From NCBI GenBank assembly GCA_013041975.1, contig JABDQZ010000126.1:1-9447 (forward strand): a stretch of 9,447 nucleotides of DNA. Reading direction: 5' to 3'. The notes under the pieces are model-generated. The model was not told the origin of the DNA. It searched no databases and saw only the letters and a program-made list of their open reading frames with translations. Positions 1 through 6,636 of this stretch are shown in pieces. Source of the DNA: Gammaproteobacteria bacterium (GTDB lineage Bacteria > Pseudomonadota > Gammaproteobacteria > Chromatiales > Chromatiaceae). The position numbers and the translations under genes are program-made. Position 1 is the stretch's first letter. The number at the start of each line of letters is the position of its first letter.

Positions 1-202
1 GTATTAAAGAAGCAACCTAGGATTGTTCTTAAATCATAAACCGAAGTTATTAAATTCATTTCCAATGCTGCCTCTAAATTTGATTAATGCTAAGGAATAG
101 GGCTGGATAACAAAAATTATAGAGTGGGCTATTAATGACACATTCTCTATTTAACATAATATACATTATGCGCAGTCAATAATAAGACTGTTTGTTCAAT
201 AA
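1..202. other. AT-rich stretch without a gene
   Basis: No plausible coding frame is seen here on either strand. The stretch is AT-rich and holds several short inverted repeats. ATAGAG (119-124) pairs with CTCTAT (145-150). CATAAT (155-160) pairs with ATTATG (165-170) across a 4-nt loop. CAGTC pairs with GACTG at about 174-191. A 10-bp palindrome, AATAATTATT (198-207), overlaps the stop codon of the next minus-strand gene. Any of these could mark the 3' end of that gene or of a gene beyond the window edge, but none has a clear GC-rich stem followed by a long T run. No function is assigned. Confidence 0.4.
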
Positions 203-505
203 TTATTCAAGTAGCTTTTCAAGGAGCGTCTCAGCCTGAATTGCAGCATCATGCTCTAGCGGATTCTCATCACTATAAAACCAGCGAAGCGCTGCTTTGA
301 GCATGGGTCTTTGTCGTTTTTTATAACTGAACGGGATTTGAGGACTATTATGAATAGCTTCCGCAAGTTGTTTGAGCGATTGATTTGAAGCTTGCGCACA
401 TTCTGAACCACTGGGTGGATACGCTGCATCTGCATAGACGTATACGGCTGTTGCTATAGCAACAGCCGTTTCTTCATCGAGGGAAAGCGGCTTTACTTTA
501 CTCAT
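203..505 (-). CDS. hypothetical protein, 100 residues
   Basis: I do not recognise this protein. It is small, lacks an obvious signal peptide or membrane segment, and looks mostly helical. An alanine-rich stretch at about residues 12-28 (ATAVYVYADAAYP) precedes a polar middle, then a basic-aromatic part (FSYKKRQRP, ALRWFYSDE at about 56-77) and an acidic, leucine-rich C-terminal helix. The frame stays open upstream to an ATG at 601, but that start would overlap the divergent acyl-CoA synthetase gene by 46 bases. I therefore chose the internal ATG at 505 (MSKVKPLSLDEE). Its ribosome binding site is weak. It is divergent from the synthetase gene with a 50-base spacer, so shared regulation is possible. 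The composition looks like a real soluble protein, but function is unknown. Confidence 0.6.
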   Translation of the reverse strand: MSKVKPLSLDEETAVAIATAVYVYADAAYPPSGSECAQASNQSLKQLAEAIHNSPQIPFSYKKRQRPMLKAALRWFYSDENPLEHDAAIQAETLLEKLLE

Positions 506-509
506 ATTT

Positions 510-538
510 ATGACAATATCAGTTAAACTAGATTTAAT
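510..538 (+). promoter_or_regulatory. candidate sigma70 promoter of the acyl-CoA synthetase gene
   Basis: ATGACA (510-515) is a 5/6 match to the -35 box. It is followed by a 17-base spacer and TTTAAT (533-538), a 5/6 match to the -10 box. The predicted transcript would start near 545, leaving a leader of only about 11 bases that just includes the purine-rich GAGAAAAG ribosome binding site. AT-rich spacers give such matches by chance, so this is a candidate only. Confidence 0.35.
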
Positions 539-564
539 AATAACGAGAAAAGATAATGCATCAA
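537..564 (-). promoter_or_regulatory. candidate promoter of the 100-residue hypothetical gene
   Basis: Read on the minus strand, TTGATG (559-564) lies 16 bases upstream of TATTAT (537-542). The -10 box is a 5/6 match and the -35 box a 4/6 match. Transcription would begin near 530 and give a leader of about 25 bases before the ATG at 505. The element overlaps the -10 region of the divergent promoter candidate and the first codons of the synthetase gene. If both are real they would compete for RNA polymerase. Confidence 0.25.
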
Positions 565-2358
565 ACGAACCTGCCCAGGCTGGATCAGGATACTTTGTCA
601 TCTATTTTCAAGCGCAGGGTTTCACAAACCCCTGATTCGATCGCTTACATTCAGTTTAATAAAAAAACCAAGACCTGGGATGAGTTCTCCTGGAAAACCC
701 AGGCCAATGACGTTATGCGACTTCAGGCTGGCCTATTGGACATTGGGATCGATACTGGCATGAAAATCGCCATCATGCAGAGCAATTGCCGGGAATGGAT
801 TGCCATTGATCAAGCTGCTCAAGGTCTGGGTGTTGTTACTGTCCCTGTTTATACCAACGATCGTGCTGAAAACGTGGACCATATCCTGCAAGATGCTGAA
901 ATTGATGTATTTGTTATCGAAAACAGTAATCAGCTCAGTCAACTGGATAATATCTCTGAAACTCTCAAAAAACTTAAAAAAATCATTTTGATAAATGATA
1001 TTTCTGATAAAGAGTCGCCTTATAATAACCTCGTTTTTTATCAGGAAATGCTCAATTATGAAGCATCTGAGCTTATTTCGCGTGATATTCTCCCCGAAAA
1101 GCTTGCCACTATTGTCTATACCTCTGGAACTACCGGTAAACCCAAAGGCGTGATGCTCAGTCATCTGAATATTCTTTCCAATATCTATTCTGGTCTTTCC
1201 ATGGTAGATGTTCATGAATCAGATCGGTTTTTATCGTTTCTACCGCTTTCGCATATGCTCGAACGCATGGTTGGTTATTACCTGCCGATAGTTACCGGTT
1301 CATCGGTTGCCTTTTCACGCTCCATTGCCCAGTTAGCCAATGACCTTCAACAGATTCAACCAACGATCATGGTGTCAGTGCCACGTATTTTTGAACGTGT
1401 ATTCGGCAAGATCCAGGACAAACTCGATAAGGAAAAGCCGTTAAAACGCAAGATATTCAACACAGCCATCAAACTGGGATGGAGAAAGTTTCAAATGGAA
1501 CAGGGCGACAAAAGTTGGACGCCTGCCCTGCTCCTTTACCCAGCGCTGGACAAGATTGTTGGTCATAAAGTTCGTCAGCAACTGGGCGGGAGGCTGAGGT
1601 TTACGGTTTGTGGTGGTGCGGCCCTGTCCTCTCAGATTGCCGAGTTTTTTATTGGCCTTGGCATCCCTATTCTTCAAGGCTATGGCTTGACCGAAACCAG
1701 TCCGGTGATATCCGTGAACAGACTTACTGATAATGTTCCTGCCAGTGTTGGGTTGGCTATGCCTGGCATCGATGTAAAAGTTGGTGCAAATGATGAACTG
1801 CTCACCAAAAGTGATAGCGTCATGATGGGTTACTGGAATAATGAAGAAGCGACACGTCAGATCATTGATGAGGATGGATGGCTGCATACCGGTGACAAGG
1901 TCAGTATTCGTGATGATCATGTTTTTATCACCGGACGTATTAAAGAAATCATAGTTCTGGGAAATGGTGAGAAGGTTCCTCCTTCGGACATGGAACTGGC
2001 CATCTCACTGGATAACCTCGTTGATCAGGTCATGATTGTTGGTGAAGGCAGAGCCTATCTATCTGCACTGCTGGTTTTGAACGAGAGCGGCCTTGATAAG
2101 TATAAAAGTGAAAATGGAATTACTGATGGCGACTGGGATTATGTGAATGACAAGGCGTTAAACAAACATTTGTTATCCTTAATAAAACGTCTGTTAAGAG
2201 GTTTTCCGGGGTATGCCAAAATACGCAGGGTTTCTGTTTGTGAAGAGCCCTGGTCAATTGAAAACGGTATGCTGACCCCTACTCTTAAAATGAAACGTGC
2301 CATTATCGAGAATAATTATTCCAATTCCATTAATAAAATGTACGATGATCTGGCGTAG
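556..2358 (+). CDS. long-chain fatty acyl-CoA synthetase (AMP-forming)
   Basis: This ANL-superfamily adenylating enzyme activates a fatty acid with ATP to acyl-AMP and transfers it to CoA. The core motifs are all present: the P-loop YTSGTTGKPKG (188-198), YGLTETSP (376-383), GWLHTGD (441-447), the hinge GRIKEI (460-465) and the C-terminal LTPTLKMKR with the expected adenylation lysine K578. The 600-residue length and the motif wording (GYGLTETSPVISVN, LTPTLKMKR) fit the FAA1-like long-chain group (COG1022) better than E. coli FadD. The ATG at 556 follows a purine-rich GAGAAAAG. Chain length is not readable from sequence, and an acyl-ACP or other carboxylate substrate cannot be excluded. The protein is probably cytosolic or membrane-associated. 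It lies divergent from a hypothetical gene and upstream of a PilZ-domain gene. I am sure of the superfamily and fairly sure of the fatty acid substrate. Confidence 0.9.
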   Translation: MHQTNLPRLDQDTLSSIFKRRVSQTPDSIAYIQFNKKTKTWDEFSWKTQANDVMRLQAGLLDIGIDTGMKIAIMQSNCREWIAIDQAAQGLGVVTVPVYTNDRAENVDHILQDAEIDVFVIENSNQLSQLDNISETLKKLKKIILINDISDKESPYNNLVFYQEMLNYEASELISRDILPEKLATIVYTSGTTGKPKGVMLSHLNILSNIYSGLSMVDVHESDRFLSFLPLSHMLERMVGYYLPIVTGSSVAFSRSIAQLANDLQQIQPTIMVSVPRIFERVFGKIQDKLDKEKPLKRKIFNTAIKLGWRKFQMEQGDKSWTPALLLYPALDKIVGHKVRQQLGGRLRFTVCGGAALSSQIAEFFIGLGIPILQGYGLTETSPVISVNRLTDNVPASVGLAMPGIDVKVGANDELLTKSDSVMMGYWNNEEATRQIIDEDGWLHTGDKVSIRDDHVFITGRIKEIIVLGNGEKVPPSDMELAISLDNLVDQVMIVGEGRAYLSALLVLNESGLDKYKSENGITDGDWDYVNDKALNKHLLSLIKRLLRGFPGYAKIRRVSVCEEPWSIENGMLTPTLKMKRAIIENNYSNSINKMYDDLA

Positions 2359-2362
2359 CCAG
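2350..2362 (+). other. stem-loop over the synthetase stop codon
   Basis: CTGGC (2350-2354) and GCCAG (2358-2362) form a perfect 5-bp GC-rich stem with a GTA loop, and the TAG stop codon (2356-2358) falls in it. No T run follows, so it does not read as a standard intrinsic terminator. It could protect the mRNA 3' end or be chance. Confidence 0.25.
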
Positions 2363-2376
2363 TACGAAAACATGAC

Positions 2377-2404
2377 TTGAACCTGATCTGAAATTGTTTA
2401 TAGT
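2377..2404 (+). promoter_or_regulatory. candidate promoter of the PilZ-domain gene
   Basis: TTGAAC (2377-2382, 4/6 match to the -35 box) and TATAGT (2399-2404, 5/6 match to the -10 box) are separated by 16 bases. A transcript would start near 2411, upstream of the ATG codons at 2433 and 2442 and downstream of the in-frame TTG at 2394. The PilZ-domain gene could thus be transcribed separately from the synthetase gene, or by read-through across the 74-base spacer. Confidence 0.35.
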
Positions 2405-2432
2405 CAAAGAGTCGATAATAACAACGAGAGCG

Positions 2433-2828
2433 ATGTTGCCCATGTATGTAAAAAGTCCTTTTACTGATGAACAGGTGATTTCTCCAGCCGAAAAAAGAAC
2501 GCTGGAAAGACGCCATCTGATGTATTACCTGAGAGTCTGGGATACGCAAGAAGATAAACTGATTGGGCATCTGGCTGATGTTTCATCCGAGGGTTTTTTA
2601 ATTGTTGGTGAAAACCAGATAGAACTAGACAAGGAATTCAAATTGAAAATGATGCTACCGGCGACTGCTGATTCAGCCGAACCGCTTGAGTTCAGGGCCA
2701 ATAGTTGCTGGAGCAGCAATGACGTTAACAAACTCTTTTACGACACCGGATTTCAGTTCACTGATATTTCAAATCAGACGCGTGAAAGACTTAATTCAAT
2801 TATTGAAGAATATTCGTTAACTTCTTGA
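2433..2828 (+). CDS. PilZ-domain protein
   Basis: This small cytosolic protein of about 131 residues resembles a stand-alone PilZ domain, the fold that commonly binds cyclic di-GMP. An arginine-rich segment KRTLERRHLMYYLRVWD (about residues 21-37 from this start) is followed by a perfect D-x-S-x-x-G motif, DVSSEG (about 49-54). Later come beta strands ending in DTGFQFTDIS, typical of the fold's last strand. RTLER gives an R-x-x-x-R, but if ERRHLMYYLR is the aligned segment, the second arginine is tyrosine, so ligand binding is uncertain. The start is unclear. The ATG at 2433 has GAGAG only 2 bases upstream, the ATG at 2442 has it 11 bases upstream, and a TTG at 2394 precedes the promoter candidate. 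The gene ends directly against the convergent ycfH stop. Its effector target is unknown. Confidence 0.8.
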   Translation: MLPMYVKSPFTDEQVISPAEKRTLERRHLMYYLRVWDTQEDKLIGHLADVSSEGFLIVGENQIELDKEFKLKMMLPATADSAEPLEFRANSCWSSNDVNKLFYDTGFQFTDISNQTRERLNSIIEEYSLTS

Positions 2829-2845
2829 TTATTTTAAAAATAATC
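2827..2845. repeat. 19-bp palindrome across two convergent stop codons
   Basis: GATTATTTT and AAAATAATC form perfect 9-base arms around a single central A. The palindrome covers part of the TGA stop of the plus-strand PilZ-domain gene (2826-2828) and the TAA stop of the minus-strand ycfH (2829-2831), and runs into the last codons of ycfH. As RNA it could fold, with 7-bp arms and a 5-nt loop, from either strand. It may act as a weak bidirectional 3' structure. The stem is nearly all A-T, so it is not a strong terminator by itself. Confidence 0.45.
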
Positions 2846-3602
2846 GGTTGAAATTTTCAGTGGTTGCAGAAGCAATTTCTGCAACACCAGTATTTCTCAG
2901 TTCCGCTATACATTCCGCTACTTTTGGTACATACAGTGGTTCATTGGGTTTGCCTCGAAACGGCACAGGAGCAAGATAGGGTGAATCTGTTTCGATCAGC
3001 ATACGATCCAGTGGTACTTTCGTAGCAATTTCCTTTAATTCCACTGCATTTTTAAATGTTACGATGCCAGAAAATGAGATGTAAAAACCCATTTCCATGG
3101 CCTGCTCAGCCATTTCCCAGGTTTCAGTAAAACAGTGCATAACCCCGGCTACTTTTTCAGCCTGTTCTTCCCTGAGGATGCTGATAGTATCTTCACGGGC
3201 TTCACGGGTGTGGATAATCAGAGGCTTTTCAGCCTTTATTGCAGCACGAATATGCCTACGAAAACGATCCTGCTGCCACTGCATATCTCCCTTGTCGTGG
3301 AAATAATCCAGCCCGGTTTCACCTATGGCGACATTTGAAGGTTCGTTCAAAGCAGTTTGAACCAGTTCATCAACATCCGGTTCACGGCGATCATGATCGT
3401 TTGGATGCACGCCGACAGAGGTGTAAATATTGTCATAGTCTTTCACCAGGCTGATCATGTCTGGATAGCTTTCCATATCAATGGAAACACATAACATATG
3501 GGAAACCTGGTTGTTGACGGTTTCGTGCACAAATTGATCAAAGTTCTCGTTGTAAGGCGTAAGGCCCACACGATCCAGGTGGCAATGGGAATCAATATAC
3601 AT
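2829..3602 (-). CDS. ycfH: TatD-family metal-dependent hydrolase, YcfH type
   Basis: TatD-family enzymes are amidohydrolase-fold (TIM barrel) metal hydrolases, and several members are shown to be DNases. The 257-residue length is normal for the family. All expected metal-site motifs are visible: D-S-H-C-H-L-D with H6 and H8, GETGLDY with E95, IIHTR with H131, MHCF with H156, and ETDSPYL with E204 and D206. Assignment to the YcfH branch rests mainly on position, since ycfH follows holB in E. coli; here pilZ lies between them. The ATG at 3602 has only a weak ribosome binding site. The gene is the last of the fab-holB-pilZ operon and ends zero bases from the convergent PilZ-domain gene. Family assignment is firm; the physiological substrate is not known from sequence. 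Confidence 0.93.
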   Translation of the reverse strand: MYIDSHCHLDRVGLTPYNENFDQFVHETVNNQVSHMLCVSIDMESYPDMISLVKDYDNIYTSVGVHPNDHDRREPDVDELVQTALNEPSNVAIGETGLDYFHDKGDMQWQQDRFRRHIRAAIKAEKPLIIHTREAREDTISILREEQAEKVAGVMHCFTETWEMAEQAMEMGFYISFSGIVTFKNAVELKEIATKVPLDRMLIETDSPYLAPVPFRGKPNEPLYVPKVAECIAELRNTGVAEIASATTENFNRLFLK

Positions 3603-3640
3603 AGGTATGGGTACTAATTGCGTCAGTTGACAGCAATAAA

Positions 3641-3994
3641 TTACATGGTATGAGTCTGGCGATCGGATGTCAGAGAACCACCAAGATAGCCTTCTATTTT
3701 GTTACGAACCTGGCCACCATCCTGATCACTGAACTGTACGCCAATCCCCGCAGCGCGGTTACCTTCTGCTCCAATTGGCGTGATCCAGATAATTTTGCCG
3801 GCTACCGGCAGGCGTTCAGCCTCTTCCATCAGGCTTAAAAGCATAAATACTTCATCGCCGAGTTTGTATTTCTTGTTGGTTGGAATAAATAGACCACCGT
3901 TTTTTACGAACTGCATATAGGCGGCATACAGTGCATTTTTGTCCTTGATGGTGAGTGATAGAATTCCCTGTCTGGCTTTTGGCGGTAAACTCAT
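3641..3994 (-). CDS. pilZ: type IV pilus assembly protein PilZ
   Basis: PilZ is a small cytosolic protein needed for type IV pilus assembly and twitching in Pseudomonas and Xanthomonas relatives. The 117 residues closely match my recollection of P. aeruginosa PilZ: an N-terminal MSLPPKARQGILSLTIKDK, then FVKNGGLFIPT (29-39), VAGKIIWITP (64-73) and GIGVQFSDQD (83-92), ending in DRQTHTM. The R-x-x-x-R motif of cyclic di-GMP-binding PilZ domains is absent and KNGGLF stands where D/N-x-S-x-x-G would be, as known for this founding non-binding subfamily. The start ATG has a GAAGA-type ribosome binding site 7-8 bases upstream. The holB-pilZ-ycfH order matches my recollection of other type IV pilus gammaproteobacteria. 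Pilus structural genes are not in this window. Confidence 0.93.
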   Translation of the reverse strand: MSLPPKARQGILSLTIKDKNALYAAYMQFVKNGGLFIPTNKKYKLGDEVFMLLSLMEEAERLPVAGKIIWITPIGAEGNRAAGIGVQFSDQDGGQVRNKIEGYLGGSLTSDRQTHTM

Positions 3995-4022
3995 TGTTAT
4001 GTCTTCATGCTCTGTTGAATAG

Positions 4023-4985
4023 TTATCTGTTCAGTACGCAGGAAACCAGGAAGCTTTCAACCAGTAACGGTTTACTGACCTGCTTGTCTAGCAGGCGTCC
4101 AGTTTGCAGTTGTTTTTCATAAAGTTCAAACAGCTGTTCCAGCGTAAATGCCGAAGCGATTTTCAGTAATGCTTTTAGCTTGTCAGCACTGTTAATCATC
4201 GGCTCACTATCATTATACTTTAGCCGAATAACGTCAATAACCCAAATCGTCAGCCAGTTGAAAATCAGCTTTAAATCGTGTTTTTGCCATTCATTGGCAA
4301 CTTTGACGGGATCGGATTTGCCGAATATTACCCGACCAAAGTCGGCAAATACACTATCATTAAGTTCTTTTTGGTCTTCATGATCAATTTTCAGTGCTGT
4401 CAGAGGAGAACCCTGTGCCAGGTTCAGTAATGTTTTTGCATCGGTATTGGTCGTTTGAGTCGTGAGCCATTCAATCGCCTGTCCCTGTGAAGGCGGATTA
4501 AATTTAATTTGCTGGCAACGGCTGCGTATGGTTGCAGAAAGCAGATCAGGACGAGAGGTAATCAATATGATCAGTGAGTTGGGCGAAGGCTCTTCAAGGG
4601 TTTTCAACAGGCTGTTGGATGCCGCAATATTCATGCTATCGGCATCAACAAACAGGTAGAGCTTGTTGGAGGATATATGCGGTGTCAGGCTGTTTTGTTC
4701 AACCATGTTACGCACCTGATCAACTTTTATAACGCCCCCCTCTTCAGCAGCTATCAGATTGAAGTCAGGATGTGTTCCGGCATCAAATAACTGACAGGAA
4801 TGACACTTGCCACATGTTGTTTGATTTTGTGGATCCTGACAAAGCATGAAATCTGCAAATGATTTTGCAAAATCCAGTTTGCCTACTCCCTGTTTTCCAG
4901 TTAACAACAAGGCGTGAGGCAAGCGGCCTTCTGTAACTGCATTTTGCAGGGTTTGCCATTGTTGTTGCTGCCAGGGATAGATCAC
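4023..4985 (-). CDS. holB: DNA polymerase III subunit delta'
   Basis: HolB is the delta' subunit of the clamp loader (with the DnaX and delta subunits) that places the beta clamp on primed DNA. The N-terminal AAA+ part has a P-loop-like GKQGVGK (30-36), four zinc-site cysteines C49, C58, C61 and C64, LLKTLEEP (126-133) and the S-R-C motif (155-157) that supplies an arginine finger in trans. The C-terminal half is the more variable collar region. At 320 residues it is slightly shorter than the E. coli protein (334). The start is GTG at 4985, because the next ATG would remove the P-loop. An AAGGA ribosome binding site lies 8 bases upstream, inside the last codons of tmk, and only 4 bases separate the genes, so translation is likely coupled. 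Confidence 0.96.
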   Translation of the reverse strand: MIYPWQQQQWQTLQNAVTEGRLPHALLLTGKQGVGKLDFAKSFADFMLCQDPQNQTTCGKCHSCQLFDAGTHPDFNLIAAEEGGVIKVDQVRNMVEQNSLTPHISSNKLYLFVDADSMNIAASNSLLKTLEEPSPNSLIILITSRPDLLSATIRSRCQQIKFNPPSQGQAIEWLTTQTTNTDAKTLLNLAQGSPLTALKIDHEDQKELNDSVFADFGRVIFGKSDPVKVANEWQKHDLKLIFNWLTIWVIDVIRLKYNDSEPMINSADKLKALLKIASAFTLEQLFELYEKQLQTGRLLDKQVSKPLLVESFLVSCVLNR

Positions 4986-4989
4986 CTTT

Positions 4990-5619
4990 TCAGTCCTTCA
5001 GCATCGTAGATTCAAGTGTGGATTGAATTTGCGCCTGTACCTCATCCAAAGGTTTGCTGGCGTTAATCACTTTTACACGTTCAGGGTCGTTACCGGCAAT
5101 TTTCAGGTAAGCAGCCCGTACACGGTCAAAAAAGTCGATCTTTTCAGATTCAAAGCGATCCGGTTCTGAGCGATTACGCGCCCTTTCCAGGCCGGTTTCG
5201 ACAGGGAGGTCGAGGAGCAATGTCATATCGGGTCGCAATTTTCCCTGTACCCAGTTTTCCAGCATGGCAATGCGATCAAAGCTGATGTTGCGTCCTCCTC
5301 CCTGGTAAGCGTAGGTAGCATCGGTGAAACGGTCACAAAGAACCCAGATCCCTGCCTCAAGTGCAGGTATAATTTTACGATTGAGGTGTTCGGCCCTGGA
5401 AGCGAACATCATCAGCAGTTCAGTGTCATCGGCCATGCCGGTATGCTTGTGACCGAGTAATAATTCACGAATATCTTCGCCAAGATCGGTACCTCCAGGT
5501 TCGCGGGTGAACAGGACCTCGATACCTGCCTCTTCAAGTCGTGACTGAATATAGGTAAGGTTACTGGATTTTCCAGCACCCTCGCCGCCCTCAACGGTAA
5601 TGAATTTTCCCTTTCTCAT
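4990..5619 (-). CDS. tmk: thymidylate kinase
   Basis: Tmk phosphorylates dTMP to dTDP with ATP, an essential step to dTTP in the cytosol. The 209-residue protein has the P-loop GGEGAGKS (11-18), TREPGGT (38-44), the DRF motif (96-98), YQGGGR (105-110) and an arginine-rich lid, RARNRSEPDRFE (146-157). A P-loop without a catalytic arginine plus an arginine in the lid is the E. coli-like (type II) pattern. The ATG directly abuts the mltG stop (TAAATG). I see no good Shine-Dalgarno sequence, which suggests termination-reinitiation coupling with mltG. Confidence 0.97.
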   Translation of the reverse strand: MRKGKFITVEGGEGAGKSSNLTYIQSRLEEAGIEVLFTREPGGTDLGEDIRELLLGHKHTGMADDTELLMMFASRAEHLNRKIIPALEAGIWVLCDRFTDATYAYQGGGRNISFDRIAMLENWVQGKLRPDMTLLLDLPVETGLERARNRSEPDRFESEKIDFFDRVRAAYLKIAGNDPERVKVINASKPLDEVQAQIQSTLESTMLKD

Positions 5620-6636
5620 TTATTGTTTAAGCTGGTACTTGCGCACCGCATTGTTATGTTCTTTTAGTGTCTTTGAAAAGTAATGACTGCCACTACCATC
5701 AGCCTTGGCGACAAAATAGATGTAACCTTCTTCCTTTGGATGCATGACAGCGTTAATGGCAGCAGATCCTGGCATGCTGATGGGAGTTGGTGTGAGCCCT
5801 TTATGCACATAGGTATTGTAAGGCGTGTCTTCTCGTAAATGTTTTCTTTTTATATTGCCTTTATAGCGATCTCCCATACCGTAAATGACAGTCGGGTCTG
5901 TTTGCAGTTTCATGTTTTTACGCAAACGGGTAGTAAATACGCCAGCGATCAAGGGGCGTTCATGGCCTACTCCCGTTTCCTTTTCAACTATGGAAGCCAG
6001 GGTCAGAGCTTCGTAAGGAGTATTTAAAGGCAGGTTTTCTGCCCGATTGTTCCAGGCATCATCCAGGGTTTTCTCAAGTGCATCATGGGCATTTACCAGC
6101 AGCTCGAGGTCTGTAATGCCATTACCGAATTTGTAAGTGTCAGGCAGAAACTGTCCTTCCGGATGCAGCCCGGGTTTACCGAGTTTTGTCATGATCTCAT
6201 CACCTGACAATCCTGCCAGTGTCTGTTTAATCTTATCGTGCTTTTCAATAGCCTGTAGCATCTGCTTGAACGTCCAGCCTTCGATAAAAGTCAGCTGGTG
6301 CAGGATCACCTGGCCTTTGACAAACAGCTTAAGTGCTTCAATGGCAGTCATATCCCTGGAGATGGCATATTCACCTGCCTTGATGCTGCCCAGTTCATTC
6401 AGGCGGGTAAAAACTTTCAGGTAATTGCGATTTTTGATCCAGCCCTTGTTTTCAAAATCTGTCGCCAGTGAATGAATTGTCGCGCCCTTTTTTACCTCGT
6501 AAAAGGTTTGCTCTTGATCGAGTTTTAATGGAGACAAGGTAAAGTCATGATAATCCATCATGAGCCAGGCGCAGACGAAGCTCGCGAGTATGGTGCCTAT
6601 GCCCAGTAATTCTCCGGGCCAGTCATGTGTAAACAT
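5620..6636 (-). CDS. mltG: endolytic murein transglycosylase MltG
   Basis: MltG (formerly YceG) cleaves nascent glycan strands in peptidoglycan and is thought to release strands or set their length. A single N-terminal membrane segment (about residues 9-27) anchors it in the inner membrane with the catalytic part in the periplasm. A LysM-like region (about 44-110) precedes the YceG domain. Visible motifs are EGQFLPDTY (160-168), ASIVEKETG with the catalytic glutamate E218 (same number as in E. coli), LQTDPTVIYG (244-253) and GLTPTPISMPG (280-290). Its 338 residues compare with 340 in E. coli. The start ATG lies 14 bases inside the pabC 3' end, with GAGG about 9 bases upstream. The pabC-mltG-tmk order is the classical gammaproteobacterial one. 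Confidence 0.96.
   Translation of the reverse strand: MFTHDWPGELLGIGTILASFVCAWLMMDYHDFTLSPLKLDQEQTFYEVKKGATIHSLATDFENKGWIKNRNYLKVFTRLNELGSIKAGEYAISRDMTAIEALKLFVKGQVILHQLTFIEGWTFKQMLQAIEKHDKIKQTLAGLSGDEIMTKLGKPGLHPEGQFLPDTYKFGNGITDLELLVNAHDALEKTLDDAWNNRAENLPLNTPYEALTLASIVEKETGVGHERPLIAGVFTTRLRKNMKLQTDPTVIYGMGDRYKGNIKRKHLREDTPYNTYVHKGLTPTPISMPGSAAINAVMHPKEEGYIYFVAKADGSGSHYFSKTLKEHNNAVRKYQLKQ

Noticed and set aside
506..601. N-terminal extension of the 100-residue protein to the ATG at 601
   Set aside because: It would overlap the divergent acyl-CoA synthetase start by 46 bases and place its beginning within well-supported coding sequence; the ATG at 505 removes the conflict.
733..1920. Long minus-strand open frames inside the acyl-CoA synthetase gene
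   Set aside because: They lie opposite a gene with all family motifs in order, and their translations resemble no known protein pattern.
2394..2432. TTG start at 2394 for the PilZ-domain protein
   Set aside because: It has no ribosome binding site and lies upstream of the transcript start predicted from the TTGAAC/TATAGT promoter candidate.
2316..2570. Minus-strand open frame across the synthetase-PilZ spacer
   Set aside because: It overlaps both real plus-strand genes and has no recognisable motif.
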